Below, one piece after another: positions 34,325 to 43,561 of a stretch of DNA of 64,000 bases (position 1 is its first letter; each line of letters begins with the position of its first letter). A program made the translations under genes and the position numbers. The notes beneath the pieces were generated by a model, which saw only the letters and a program-made list of their open reading frames with translations, was not told the DNA's origin and did not search any database. Source of the DNA: Rhizobium sp. Q54 (GTDB lineage: Bacteria; Pseudomonadota; Alphaproteobacteria; Reyranellales; Reyranellaceae); the NCBI GenBank assembly GCA_945903635.1, contig CAMDOT010000005.1, positions 1 through 64,000 on the forward strand, given 5' to 3'.

Positions 34325-35686
34325 ATGATGAACCTCGCCTGCATCCCGAATCTCGTCGGCGGCCATCTCGGCGGCTGGCGCCACAAGGACGCCTTCGACA
34401 AGCCGGTGATGAATCTCGAGGCCTTCATCGAGATGTCGCAGATTGCCGAGCGTGGAAAATTCGACTGCGTGTTCCTGGCCGACGGCAACGGCGTGCGCGA
34501 CATGGATCGCCCGGCACTGTTCGCCGCCAACCATCCGTCGGCCCGGCCTTCCTTCTTCGAACCGACGACGCTGCTCTCGGCCACGGCGATGGTTACCAAA
34601 CACATCGGTGTCGTTGCCACCGCGACCAGCACCTACGACGAGCCGTGGATGGTCGCCCGGCGCTTCGCCTCAATGGATCATATCAGCAAAGGCCGCGCCG
34701 GCTGGAACCTGGTCACCGCGTCCAATGCCGGCGATGCGCTGAACTTCGGCCGCGCCGAGCACATGGGCCGCGAGGATCGCTATGCGCGGGCGCAGGAATT
34801 CTACGAGGTTGTCGCCGCCTTGTGGGACAGCTGGGCCGACGACGCCTTCCCGCAAGACAAGGCGTCCGGTCAGTATCTCGACCCGACGCGCGTGCGCACC
34901 ATCGACCATCGCGGCACGCACTTCACGGTGAAAGGTCCGTTGAACATCTCGCGTACACCGCAGGGCCGGCCCGTCGTGTTCATGGCAGGCCAGTCCGGCC
35001 CCGGTATGGAACTGGCGGCGCGCTATGCCGACGCGCTATTCGGAGCCGGCACCACCAAGCAGGATTGCATCGATGCCTATGCCGACATCAAGGGCCGCAT
35101 GGCGCGCTACGGCCGCTCGCCCGAGACGCTGAAAATCCTGCCCGGCGTAAGCGTCTTCACCGGCCGCACCGCCGCCGAAGCCGACGAACTCTATGAGGAA
35201 CTGCAGTCATTGATCTCGCCGGCGCTGGGCGTGCATTATCTGTCTAAGATGCTGGTGCACGATCTCGAGGGCCTGCCGCTCGACGGCCCGTTGCGGTCAG
35301 ACCTCGCCCCCGAGACGCTGGGTGGCAGCAGCCTGCGCCGCTACATCATTGATATGGCAAAGCGCGACGGCCTCAACATCCGCGAAACCTACCAGCGCAC
35401 GCTGCCGGCGCTCGGTGGGCCGGTGTTCAAGGGCAGCCCGACGCAGGTTGCCGACGAGATGGAGGATTGGTGGCGGAGCAAGGCCGGCGACGGCTTCACC
35501 ATCATGGCCCCCGTCCAGCCGCGCGGGCTCGGCGACTTCGTCGACCTGGTCGTCCCCGAGCTGCAGCGACGCGGCATTTTTCGCAATGAGTACGAGGCCA
35601 CCACCTTGCGCGGCCATCTCGGCCTGCCCGACGCACCCAGCCGCTGGCATCCCGAGCAGACGGCAGCGGAGCGTGGCGCGGCATGA
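34325..35686 (+). CDS. NtaA/SnaA/DszA-family flavin-dependent monooxygenase, first copy
   Basis: This is a 453-residue LLM enzyme of the large (two-component) nitrilotriacetate-monooxygenase type. Family stretches are GGHLGGWRHKDAF, IAERGKFDCVFLADG, TATSTYDEPWMVARRFASMDH, GRAGWNLVTASNAGDALNFG and KGPLNISRTPQGRPVVFMAGQS, in that order and spacing. It uses FMNH2 supplied by a separate reductase, which is not encoded nearby. It catalyses oxidative C-N or C-S cleavage in known members. ATG follows AAGGAG. It overlaps the second copy (ATGA), and the two are clear paralogues in a tandem duplication. Confidence 0.92.
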   Translation: MMNLACIPNLVGGHLGGWRHKDAFDKPVMNLEAFIEMSQIAERGKFDCVFLADGNGVRDMDRPALFAANHPSARPSFFEPTTLLSATAMVTKHIGVVATATSTYDEPWMVARRFASMDHISKGRAGWNLVTASNAGDALNFGRAEHMGREDRYARAQEFYEVVAALWDSWADDAFPQDKASGQYLDPTRVRTIDHRGTHFTVKGPLNISRTPQGRPVVFMAGQSGPGMELAARYADALFGAGTTKQDCIDAYADIKGRMARYGRSPETLKILPGVSVFTGRTAAEADELYEELQSLISPALGVHYLSKMLVHDLEGLPLDGPLRSDLAPETLGGSSLRRYIIDMAKRDGLNIRETYQRTLPALGGPVFKGSPTQVADEMEDWWRSKAGDGFTIMAPVQPRGLGDFVDLVVPELQRRGIFRNEYEATTLRGHLGLPDAPSRWHPEQTAAERGAA

Positions 35687-37020
35687 TGGTGCTCGGCTTC
35701 ACCGGCGGCGCGTTGGGCGGCCATCTCGGCGGCTGGCGTCACCGCGACTCGTTCCCGACGACCACCATGCAGCTGCAATGTATGGTCGAGATGGCGCAGA
35801 TCGCCGAACGCGGCAAGCTCGACATGATGTTCCTGGCCGACGGCAACGGCGTGCGCCAGATGGACAAGCCGGCGCTGTTTGCCGCCAACAGCCCGTCCGA
35901 CCGCCCGGCGGTGTTCGAGCCGGTGACACTGTTTGCCGCCCTGGCTCAGCACACCAGGCACATCGGCCTGGTCGCCACGACCACCACCACCTACGAGGAA
36001 CCTTTCACCATCGCCCGCAAGTTCGCCTCGCTGGATCATCTCTGCGGCGGCCGCGCGGGCTGGAACCTGGTCACGACCCAATATATCGAGGACGCCAAGA
36101 ATTTCGGCCGCGACGAACATATGGGTCGCATCGATCGCTACGAGCGAGCGCGGGAGAGCCTCGATGTCGTGCGCAAGCTTTGGGATTCCTGGGCAACGGA
36201 TGCCTTCCTGCAGGACAAGTCGACCGGGCAGTATCTTGACCCGGCTCGCGTGCGGCTCACCGACCATCGCGGCACGCATTTCGCGGTCAAGGGACCGCTC
36301 AATGTCGCCCGCACGCCGCAGGGTCAGCCGGTGGTCTTCATGGCCGGCCAGTCGGAGGCCGGCAAGGAGCTGGCGGCCTATGGCGGCGAGGGATTGTTCG
36401 GCACCGCCAGCAGCAAGGCCCAGGCTCAGGAGGAGTATGCCGACATCAAGGGCCGGATGCCGAAATACGGCCGCTCGCCGGAGGCGCTGAAAATCCTGCC
36501 CGCGCTCAGCGTCTTCGTCGGTCGCACCAGCGCCGAGGCCGACACACTCTATGAGGAGCTGCAGGCGCTGATCTCGCCCTCGCTTGCGGTCAGCTACCTG
36601 TCGAAGCTGGTGGGCTTCGACGTGACCGAGGCGCCGCTCGACGGGCCGATGCCGCCGAGCCCCGGAGAGAGCGTGGGCGGCACCGCGATCGGCCGCTCGG
36701 TGCTGGACATGGCGGCCCGCGAGGGCCTTAGCGTGCGCCGCACCTACGAGCGCGTCCTGCCTTCGATGGGGGGCAACATGGTGAAGGGCGATCCGGCCCA
36801 GGTCGCCGACATGATGGAGGATTGGTACACCAGCAAGGCCTGCGACGGATTCATGCTCTCCATGCCGGTCCAGCCTCGCAGCCTGCGCGACTTCGTCGAG
36901 CTGGTCGTGCCGGAGTTGCAGCGCCGAGGTTTGCGTCCGCCGGAGTACCGAGGTACGGCCCTGCGTGACAACATGGGGCTGGCCCATCCGGCGGATCCGT
37001 TCCTGTCGGACCAGAAGTAG
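35683..37020 (+). CDS. NtaA/SnaA/DszA-family flavin-dependent monooxygenase, second copy
   Basis: This 445-residue paralogue is coupled by ATGA to the first copy. It starts MMVLGFTGGALGGHLGGWRH and has IAERGKLDMMFLADGNG, TTTTTYEEPFTIARKFASLDH, GRAGWNLVTTQYIEDAKNFG and KGPLNVARTPQGQPVVFMAGQS. The two proteins differ around the substrate pocket (TASNAG against TTQYIE), which points to different substrates or a heterodimer. It ends ahead of a DUF1028 gene with a 7-bp gap, so all belong to one operon. An FMN reductase must be supplied from elsewhere. Confidence 0.92.
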   Translation: MMVLGFTGGALGGHLGGWRHRDSFPTTTMQLQCMVEMAQIAERGKLDMMFLADGNGVRQMDKPALFAANSPSDRPAVFEPVTLFAALAQHTRHIGLVATTTTTYEEPFTIARKFASLDHLCGGRAGWNLVTTQYIEDAKNFGRDEHMGRIDRYERARESLDVVRKLWDSWATDAFLQDKSTGQYLDPARVRLTDHRGTHFAVKGPLNVARTPQGQPVVFMAGQSEAGKELAAYGGEGLFGTASSKAQAQEEYADIKGRMPKYGRSPEALKILPALSVFVGRTSAEADTLYEELQALISPSLAVSYLSKLVGFDVTEAPLDGPMPPSPGESVGGTAIGRSVLDMAAREGLSVRRTYERVLPSMGGNMVKGDPAQVADMMEDWYTSKACDGFMLSMPVQPRSLRDFVELVVPELQRRGLRPPEYRGTALRDNMGLAHPADPFLSDQK

Positions 37021-37027
37021 AGGATTC

Positions 37028-37687
37028 ATGACCTTCTCCATCGCCGGACGGTGCGCCAGGACGGGAATGCTGGGCGCCGTCGTCACCACCTCCTCCATGG
37101 CCGTCGGCAGTCGCTGTCAATGGGCTGAGCCCAATGTGGGCGCTGTCCTGACGCAGCACCGCACCGACCCCCGTCTCGGCCCCAAGATTCTCGAGAGCCT
37201 GAAGCACGGCTTGACCCCCGAAGCGATCGTTCACGATCTCGAGAAAGCCGATCCGAATCTCAAATGGCGACAGCTCGCGGTGATTGGCGCGGACGGCGAA
37301 GGCGCCTTCTTCAACGGCGCGAAGATCATGTCGATCGCCAAAGGAAAGGTCGGCCGTAATTGCGTGGCGGTCGGTAACATCCTGCGCAGCACCGCTGTTG
37401 TTGACGCAATGGTCGCAACCTTCGAGGTGAACGAAGATCAACCGCTGGCGGAACGGCTTATGCGCGCGATCGAGGCCGGAGATGCCGCCGGCGGCGAGCT
37501 GAAGCAATTGAAGTCCGCCGCGCTGCTCGTGGTTCACCAGGAAAGTTTTCCCTATGTCGACCTGCGGGTCGATCTCAATTCTCAGCCTCTCGTGGAATTG
37601 CGCTTCCTGTGGGAACTCTACGAGCCCACGGCGGCCAACTACGTCGTACGCGCTGTCGATCCGGATCAGGCGCCGGGAGCGGCGTAG
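37028..37687 (+). CDS. DUF1028 domain-containing protein
   Basis: This 219-residue protein of the DUF1028 (Ntn-hydrolase-like fold) family starts MTFSIAGRCARTGMLGAVVTTSS, the family N-terminus, in which the residue after Thr/Ser-rich start would be the nucleophile in Ntn enzymes. GAVLTQHRTDPRLGPKILESL and RNCVAVGNIL follow. Several members are linked to amide or peptide-like hydrolysis, but no reaction is firmly known. It lies between the monooxygenases and the DUF1989 gene, 2 bp before the latter. It may process an amide bond in the oxidised product. The family is secure and the function open. Confidence 0.88.
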   Translation: MTFSIAGRCARTGMLGAVVTTSSMAVGSRCQWAEPNVGAVLTQHRTDPRLGPKILESLKHGLTPEAIVHDLEKADPNLKWRQLAVIGADGEGAFFNGAKIMSIAKGKVGRNCVAVGNILRSTAVVDAMVATFEVNEDQPLAERLMRAIEAGDAAGGELKQLKSAALLVVHQESFPYVDLRVDLNSQPLVELRFLWELYEPTAANYVVRAVDPDQAPGAA

Positions 37688-37689
37688 CG

Positions 37690-38280
37690 ATGGAAACCAT
37701 CCCCGCCCGCCGCGGCAAGGCTACCTACCTGAAGCAGGGCCAATCGATCCGCATCATCAACACCCATGGCGCGCAGGTGGTGGACACCTGGGCCTTCACC
37801 GCCGGCATGCTGACCGAGTTCATGTCCATGGAGCACACCCGCGCCACGCTCACCAAGATGCGTCCGCAGGTGGGCGATGGGCTCTACACCAACCGCCGCC
37901 GCAAGATCCTTACCATGACCGAGGACAGCAGCCGCGGCGACCACGACACGCTGATGGCGGCCTGCGACAGCGAACGCTACATCCTGCTGGGTGTCACGGA
38001 GTACCACGACAACTGCACCGACAATCTGTTCGCCGCCATGCAGGCGTTGGGCCTCGTGCCGCCAGAATGCCCAAGCCCGCTCAATCTGTTCATGAACATA
38101 CCCTGGACGCCGGGTGGCGGCCTCTCCTTCGACCCGCCCACCACCAAGCCGGGGGATTTCGTCACTTTGCGCGCCGAGCTGGATTGCGTTGTTGCGATGT
38201 CTGCCTGCCCACAAGATATCTTGCCGATCAACGGCAAGGCTGGACGGACAACCGAGGCGCACTACCAGATCATCGCTTGA
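37690..38280 (+). CDS. DUF1989 / urea-carboxylase-associated family protein
   Basis: This 196-residue protein belongs to the DUF1989 family, often beside urea carboxylase or guanidine genes. It has the core METIPARRGKATYLKQGQSI, HGAQVVDTWAF, SMEHTRATLTKMRPQVGDG, HDTLMAACD and the Cys pair ECPSPLNLFMNIPW. The conserved His/Cys residues hint at a metal enzyme. Its presence with hydantoinase genes suits a compound that releases urea or a carbamoyl amide. It is followed after 33 bp by hydantoinase A. No biochemical function has been settled for the family. Confidence 0.88.
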   Translation: METIPARRGKATYLKQGQSIRIINTHGAQVVDTWAFTAGMLTEFMSMEHTRATLTKMRPQVGDGLYTNRRRKILTMTEDSSRGDHDTLMAACDSERYILLGVTEYHDNCTDNLFAAMQALGLVPPECPSPLNLFMNIPWTPGGGLSFDPPTTKPGDFVTLRAELDCVVAMSACPQDILPINGKAGRTTEAHYQIIA

Positions 38281-38313
38281 AGTCGAAAACTCACGTTACC
38301 CTTGGGAGACATC

Positions 38314-40317
38314 ATGCCGGACAACGGCTGGCAAGTCGGCATCGACATCGGCGGCACCTTCACCGACCTGGTGGCGCTGCTGCCGGCGACGGGCGAGTTT
38401 CGCTCGATCAAGGTGCCGACGGAGCGCAACGATCCCGTCGCCAGCATCAAGGCGGCTCTTGCCGCGGCCGGCCTCAAGGCAAGCGAGGTCGACGACCTGA
38501 TCCACGGCACGACACTCGTCACCAATGCCATCGTCGAGGACAGGGTCGAACCGGTGGCGCTGGTGGCGACGCGGGGCTTCGAGGACGTGCTGGAGATCGG
38601 CCGCGCCGGACGCCAGCATCTCTACCGGCTCGACCTGCCGCCCCGGCGCACGTCGCAGGTGCCGGCCGAGCGGCGGATCGGCCTCGCCGAGCGGGTCGAT
38701 CACGCCGGGCATGCAGTGCTGGTGCCCGATGCCGCGGCGATAGCCGAAGTGGTGCGGCTGGCCAAAGCGAGCGGCGTGGAGAGCGTCGCGGTTTCGTTGC
38801 TCCATTCCTACGCCAATCCAGGGCACGAGCGCGCGGTGGGCGCCGCGCTGAAGGCCGTCATTCCGTTCGTCTCGCTCTCGCACGAGGTCAACCCGGAGAC
38901 CCGCGAATTCGAGCGCACGGCCACCACCGTGCTCAACGCCTCGGTGATGCCGATCGCGGCGCGCTACCTCGACCAGCTGCAGCGCGAGGTCGCGAGCACG
39001 CGGTTGCACGTCATGCACTCGGCAGGCGGCATGGCCTCGCCGGAGGTAGCCGCCCGGCGTCCGCTTTCGATGGCGCTATCCGGCCCGGCTGCCGGCATTT
39101 CTGCTGCCGCGCATGTGGCCGCGTCGCTCGGCCTCAAAAAGGCGCTCTCCTTCGACATGGGTGGCACGACGACCGACGTCTGTCTGATCGTGAATGGCGC
39201 TGCCGAGATCTCGACCGACTCCAAGCTCGCCGGCCGACCGGTGCGCCAACCGATGGTCGCCGTCGAATCGATTGGCGCCGGCGGTGGCTCGCTGGTGACA
39301 CTGGGCACCGGTGGATTATCGATCGGGCCGGAGAGCGCCGGCGCCGAGCCAGGGCCGGCGGCCTACGGCCGCGGCGGCACGCGACCGACCGTTACCGACG
39401 CCAACGCGGTCTTGGGCTATCTCGACACCACCCGACGGCTGGGTGGCGCCATCACGCTCGACGTCGCGGCGGCCGAGACCTCCCTTGCACCGCTGGCGCG
39501 CCAACTCGGGATCGGTGTCGTCGAGCTCGCGCTCGGAATCCAGCGTGTCGCCAATGCGACGATGGTGCGAGCCCTCGCACGCGTAACTGTGGAGCGTGGG
39601 GTCGACGGGCGGCAATGTACGCTGCTGGCGTTCGGCGGCGCAGGTCCCATGCATGCCGCCCGCCTGGCGCGCGAGTTCGGCATCGGCGAGATCGTCGTGC
39701 CGCGCTTCTCCTCCGGCTTTTCCGCACTTGGCTGCATCGTGGCCGACATGAGCTACACCCAGCAGCAGGCGGTGAGGATGCTGAGCCCGCAGTGGGACGC
39801 CGGCCGCTTCACTGTCCTGCACGATAGCATGCTGGCCGCGTTGATGGAGCCGCTGCACGCCCAGGGACATCGCAGTGAGGCAATCGCCATCGAACGCACG
39901 GCACTGGTCCGTTATGTCGGCCAGAGCTACGCGGTCGAAGTGCCGTTTGCGGCGCCGCTCGACCTCGAGCGCCTGGGCCGCGACTTCCGCCAGCGGCATC
40001 GCGAGATCTATGGCTACGCCACCGAGGAACATTGGGAGATGCAGAGTCTCAGGATGCGGGCGCTGGTCGCGCGCAAGCCGGAGTTCGCGGAGCTCGCGGG
40101 GCCGGGCGCGATGCCATCGCCAACCAGCGTCGGCCCCTGCTGGTTCGAACCCGCAGCGCCACACCAGACGCCGCGCTACGACCGCGACCTGCTGCCGGTC
40201 GGCGTACGCCTCGCCGGCCCCGCCGTGGTGGAGGATGCCTGGTCCACCGTCATCGTTCCGCCAGGTTACGTGCTTGGCGCCGACGCGATGGGCCATCTCT
40301 GGATCAAGGAGGGCTAG
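38314..40317 (+). CDS. Hydantoinase/oxoprolinase family protein, A subunit (second copy)
   Basis: This is a 667-residue HyuA-type subunit. GWQVGIDIGGTFTDLVAL at the start is phosphate loop 1, DDLIHGTTLVTNAIVEDR follows, then HEVNPETREFERTATTVLNA. LSFDMGGTTTDVCLI is phosphate loop 2 near 285, and ESIGAGGGSLVTLGTG leads into GPESAGAEPGPAAYG. ATG is preceded by GGGAG; a TTG four codons earlier is less likely. It differs clearly from the first copy in the middle and C-terminal part, so the two are not a recent duplication. With subunit B it forms an ATP-dependent cyclic-amidase or carboxylase-like enzyme. Confidence 0.93.
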   Translation: MPDNGWQVGIDIGGTFTDLVALLPATGEFRSIKVPTERNDPVASIKAALAAAGLKASEVDDLIHGTTLVTNAIVEDRVEPVALVATRGFEDVLEIGRAGRQHLYRLDLPPRRTSQVPAERRIGLAERVDHAGHAVLVPDAAAIAEVVRLAKASGVESVAVSLLHSYANPGHERAVGAALKAVIPFVSLSHEVNPETREFERTATTVLNASVMPIAARYLDQLQREVASTRLHVMHSAGGMASPEVAARRPLSMALSGPAAGISAAAHVAASLGLKKALSFDMGGTTTDVCLIVNGAAEISTDSKLAGRPVRQPMVAVESIGAGGGSLVTLGTGGLSIGPESAGAEPGPAAYGRGGTRPTVTDANAVLGYLDTTRRLGGAITLDVAAAETSLAPLARQLGIGVVELALGIQRVANATMVRALARVTVERGVDGRQCTLLAFGGAGPMHAARLAREFGIGEIVVPRFSSGFSALGCIVADMSYTQQQAVRMLSPQWDAGRFTVLHDSMLAALMEPLHAQGHRSEAIAIERTALVRYVGQSYAVEVPFAAPLDLERLGRDFRQRHREIYGYATEEHWEMQSLRMRALVARKPEFAELAGPGAMPSPTSVGPCWFEPAAPHQTPRYDRDLLPVGVRLAGPAVVEDAWSTVIVPPGYVLGADAMGHLWIKEG

Positions 40318-40319
40318 AC

Positions 40320-41897
40320 ATGAAGAATTCGGTCGATCCCTTCACCGTCGAGGTCATCCGGCACGCGCTGACGGCGGCGGCCGAGGAGATGTCGTTCGTC
40401 GTCATGCGCTCGGCCCGTTCACCGCTGCTGCGCGAAGCCGGCGACCTCTCGTCGGCCATTACCGACCACAAGGGTGACCTGATCGCCCAGGGACGCGACA
40501 TCCCGATCCATCTCGGCGTGATGAGCTTTACGGTGAAGAAATTCCTCGAGCGCGTCCCGGCTGAGCGGATGCAGCCGGGCGACGTGTGGTTCCTCAACCT
40601 GCCCGAGGTCGGCGGCAACCACCTGCCTGATGTAAAGGCGATCCGGCCGATCTTCCTGGAAGGAAGGCTGTTCGCCTTTGCCGTCAGCCTCGCCCATTGG
40701 GGCGACATCGGCGGCGCCTGGGCGGGCAGCTATTTCGCGGCGGCAACGGAGACGTGGCAGGAGGGCGTGCGTATCCCGCCGCTGCGGCTCGTCACCGCCG
40801 ACGGCATCGACGAAGAGAAACGCGACTTCCTGCTGGCCAACCTGCGCGGACCGGCGGAGCGCGAAGGCGATCTGCTGGCCCAGGTGGCGTCGACCCGCGC
40901 GGCCGAAGCGCGCCTGGTCCGTCTCTGCGAGGAACACGGAGCCGCCACGATCCGCGCCGCCCTCGACCGGCTCGACGATCTTTCCGAGGCGCAAATGCGC
41001 GAGGCGATTGCGGGCCTGCCCGACGGAATCTACGAGGGTGAAGACTTCCTCGACGACGATGGGCCCGGTGGCAAGCCCGCCGCCATCCGAGTCCGGATCG
41101 AGATCGCGGGCGATCGCGCAAGCTTCGACTTCAGCGATACCGACGATGCCGTGGCAGGCCCGCTCAACACCACGCCGTTCGTGGCGATGGCCGCGGTCTA
41201 CTACGCCATCAAGGCGGTGGCGGGCCCAGAGATCCAGCCCAATGGCGGTTGCTACCGCGCGCTAAAAGTCCGCACGCGGCCGGGCTCGATTCTGGAGCCT
41301 GGCATCGACAAGCCGGTGGTCGGCGGCAACCATGAGACTTCTCAGCGCGCCGTCGATGCGATCATGAAGGCCTTCGAGCAGGCCGTGCCGGAGCGCCTCA
41401 CGGCCGGCGGATCGACGACGGCAGGGCTGCTGATCTTCGGCGGCAAGCGCCGCGATGGCGCCACCGGCACGTTCTATGAGACCCACGGCGGCGGCGAAGG
41501 TGCGCGTGCCGACCGCGATGGTCTGCCGGTCGTACGCGTCCACCTCACCAACACGATGAACACGCCGGCCGAGATCGTCGAAGCCGAGTACATGATCCGC
41601 GTCGACGAGCAGCGACTGAGGGCAGGCTCGGGTGGTGCCGGCCGGCATCGTGGCGGCGAAGGCATGGTCCGCACCTATACGGTGCTGGGCGACGGCCTCT
41701 CGCTCACCACCATGTTCGAACGCCGCGTCGTGGCGCCCTATGGCCTGCAGGGCGGCGAGGACGGCGCGCCCTTCCGCGTCACCCTGCATCGCGCAGGCAC
41801 CAGCCGCGAACTGTCGGGCAAGGAGAACCTCGCTTTGGCCGTGGGCGACCGCGTCGTCATGGAAACGTCGGGCGGCGGCGGTTACGGCAAGGCCTAG
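40320..41897 (+). CDS. Hydantoinase B / oxoprolinase family protein (second copy)
   Basis: This 525-residue HyuB-type subunit lies two bases after subunit A. DPFTVEVIRHALTAAAEEM is the family start, REAGDLSSAITDHKGDLIAQG and GGNHLPDVKAIRPIF follow, and FDFSDTDDAVAGPLNTTPF, GGCYRALKVRTRPGS and the Gly-rich GDRVVMETSGGGGYGKA end the protein. It is shorter than the first copy (578 residues), a difference seen between HyuB subgroups. It shares CTAG at its stop with the convergent peptide transporter ATPase gene. It forms the end of a rightward operon of flavin monooxygenases, DUF1028, DUF1989 and HyuA. Confidence 0.93.
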   Translation: MKNSVDPFTVEVIRHALTAAAEEMSFVVMRSARSPLLREAGDLSSAITDHKGDLIAQGRDIPIHLGVMSFTVKKFLERVPAERMQPGDVWFLNLPEVGGNHLPDVKAIRPIFLEGRLFAFAVSLAHWGDIGGAWAGSYFAAATETWQEGVRIPPLRLVTADGIDEEKRDFLLANLRGPAEREGDLLAQVASTRAAEARLVRLCEEHGAATIRAALDRLDDLSEAQMREAIAGLPDGIYEGEDFLDDDGPGGKPAAIRVRIEIAGDRASFDFSDTDDAVAGPLNTTPFVAMAAVYYAIKAVAGPEIQPNGGCYRALKVRTRPGSILEPGIDKPVVGGNHETSQRAVDAIMKAFEQAVPERLTAGGSTTAGLLIFGGKRRDGATGTFYETHGGGEGARADRDGLPVVRVHLTNTMNTPAEIVEAEYMIRVDEQRLRAGSGGAGRHRGGEGMVRTYTVLGDGLSLTTMFERRVVAPYGLQGGEDGAPFRVTLHRAGTSRELSGKENLALAVGDRVVMETSGGGGYGKA

Positions 41898-43561
41898 GCT
41901 GCCGTGCTCGACAGGAGCGTGGCGCGACGCTGCGGATCGAAATAGGGCACCGCCTCGAGCAGAGTGCGCGTGTACTCCGCCTGCGGATGCCGGAAGATTT
42001 CCTGGCTCGGTCCCGCCTCCATGACTTTGCCGACCTGGAGCACAACGAGATCGTCGCACAGCATCCGAACGACATTGAGATCGTGGCTGACGAACAGCAG
42101 ACCGATGCCATCCTCCCGCCGCAAGCGGTCCAGGAGCTGCAGGATGACCGCCTGCACGGAAACATCCAGTGCCGCCGTCGGCTCATCGAGAATCATCAGC
42201 CGCGGCCGAGGGGCGACGGCACGCGCGATTCCGACCCGCGCCTTCTGGCCGCCCGACAACTGGTGAGGAAATCGGTGCAGCAGGTCCATCGGCAATCCGG
42301 CACGCGACGCGGCCTCCCGCACGCGGGTGTCGAGTGCCGCTCCGTCGCGCATTCCTTCGAGTCGGCGCAGCGGATGGGCGATGCTGTCGAACGCCGTATG
42401 CCGCGGGTTGAGGCTGTCGTTGGGGTCCTGAAACACGATCTGGATGTCACGGCGCTGGCGCGACCTGTGGAATTCGCGCGCCGGGATGCGGGCAATCGAT
42501 TCGCCGTCGAACACGATATCGCCGTCGTCCGGGTCGAGCAGGCGACAGACCAGACGCGAGAGCGTGGTCTTGCCCGAACCCGATTCACCCACCAGGCCGA
42601 GGGCCCCGCCCACAGGAAGACGGAACGAAACATCATCGACGGCAGGGACGGGCCCGCCGAACGATTTCACGACGTTGACGAGCTCCAGCAGCGGCGGCGT
42701 GCCCGGCGGCCTGCGCTCGACCGCCCTTACCCTGACGGGCGGCGCATCGGGCGCCAGGTCCGCCAGCGTCGACTGCCGCGTCGGCGAGGCGGCGACCAGG
42801 CGGCGCGTATAGGGATGCTTCGGCGCTTCAAAGAGCGTCTCGGTCGGGCCGTGCTCGACCACGCGCCCGGCTTCCATCACCGCGATGCGGTCGCACCACC
42901 GGGCCGCGAGGCCAAGATCGTGCGTGATCAGGATCATCGCCATGCCGCGCTCGGCCTTGATGCGCGCCAGCAACTCCATGACCGTCTGCTGCGTCGTGAC
43001 GTCGAGGCCCGTCGTCGGCTCGTCGGCGATCAGCAGGGCCGGCTCGCAGGCGATGGCCATGGCGATCATCACCCGCTGGCACATGCCGCCCGACAGCTCG
43101 TGCGGATAGGCTTTTAGCCGGGCCTCGGGATCGCGGATCAGCACGGCACGCAGGAGCTCCAGGGCCTGGGTGCGGGCCGAGGCGCGCGACAGCCGGCCGT
43201 GAGCCGCCAGTACGTCGATGATCTGGTGTTCCACGGTACGGATCGGATTGAGCGCCGCCCGCGGGTTCTGGAAGATCATGGAGAGTGCCGAGCCGCGCAG
43301 GCGCCGCAGGTCTGCGTGGCCGGCATGCGTGATGTCGCGACCATCGAAGAGCACCCGTCCGCCGGTGATACGACCGGCGCGATCGAGGAGCCGCATGACG
43401 GCGAGCGACGTCACGGACTTGCCCGATCCGCTCTCACCCACGATGCCCAAGGTCTCGCCGCGCGCCAGCGCGATGTCGATGCCGTGGAGCGCGGTGACGG
43501 TGCCATGTCGCGTCGAGAAGGCGACTTGCAGGTTCTCGACCTGCAGCAGAGGCTCTGTCAT
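41894..43561 (-). CDS. Fused dipeptide/oligopeptide ABC transporter ATPase (DppD-DppF-like)
   Basis: This 555-residue protein has two ATP-binding domains in one chain. Domain 1 (about 1-270) has Walker A GESGSGKS, signature LSGGMCQRV and Walker [13 protein letters not shown]. Domain 2 (about 290-555) has GESGSGKT, LSGGQKARVGIARAV and LMILDEPTAALD. The linker runs through RAVERRPPGTPPLLEL. Usual DppD and DppF are separate; this fusion is common in alphaproteobacteria. It is the last gene of a leftward operon (binding protein, DppB, DppC, fused ATPase), with ATGA overlaps. It imports a peptide, nickel chelate or opine-like solute; substrate unknown. Confidence 0.93.
   Translation of the reverse strand: MTEPLLQVENLQVAFSTRHGTVTALHGIDIALARGETLGIVGESGSGKSVTSLAVMRLLDRAGRITGGRVLFDGRDITHAGHADLRRLRGSALSMIFQNPRAALNPIRTVEHQIIDVLAAHGRLSRASARTQALELLRAVLIRDPEARLKAYPHELSGGMCQRVMIAMAIACEPALLIADEPTTGLDVTTQQTVMELLARIKAERGMAMILITHDLGLAARWCDRIAVMEAGRVVEHGPTETLFEAPKHPYTRRLVAASPTRQSTLADLAPDAPPVRVRAVERRPPGTPPLLELVNVVKSFGGPVPAVDDVSFRLPVGGALGLVGESGSGKTTLSRLVCRLLDPDDGDIVFDGESIARIPAREFHRSRQRRDIQIVFQDPNDSLNPRHTAFDSIAHPLRRLEGMRDGAALDTRVREAASRAGLPMDLLHRFPHQLSGGQKARVGIARAVAPRPRLMILDEPTAALDVSVQAVILQLLDRLRREDGIGLLFVSHDLNVVRMLCDDLVVLQVGKVMEAGPSQEIFRHPQAEYTRTLLEAVPYFDPQRRATLLSSTAA

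Noticed and set aside
35389-37098. Leftward 569-codon open frame opposite the NtaA-type genes
   Set aside because: Composition is that of an antisense frame and the NtaA-type proteins are unmistakable on the other strand.
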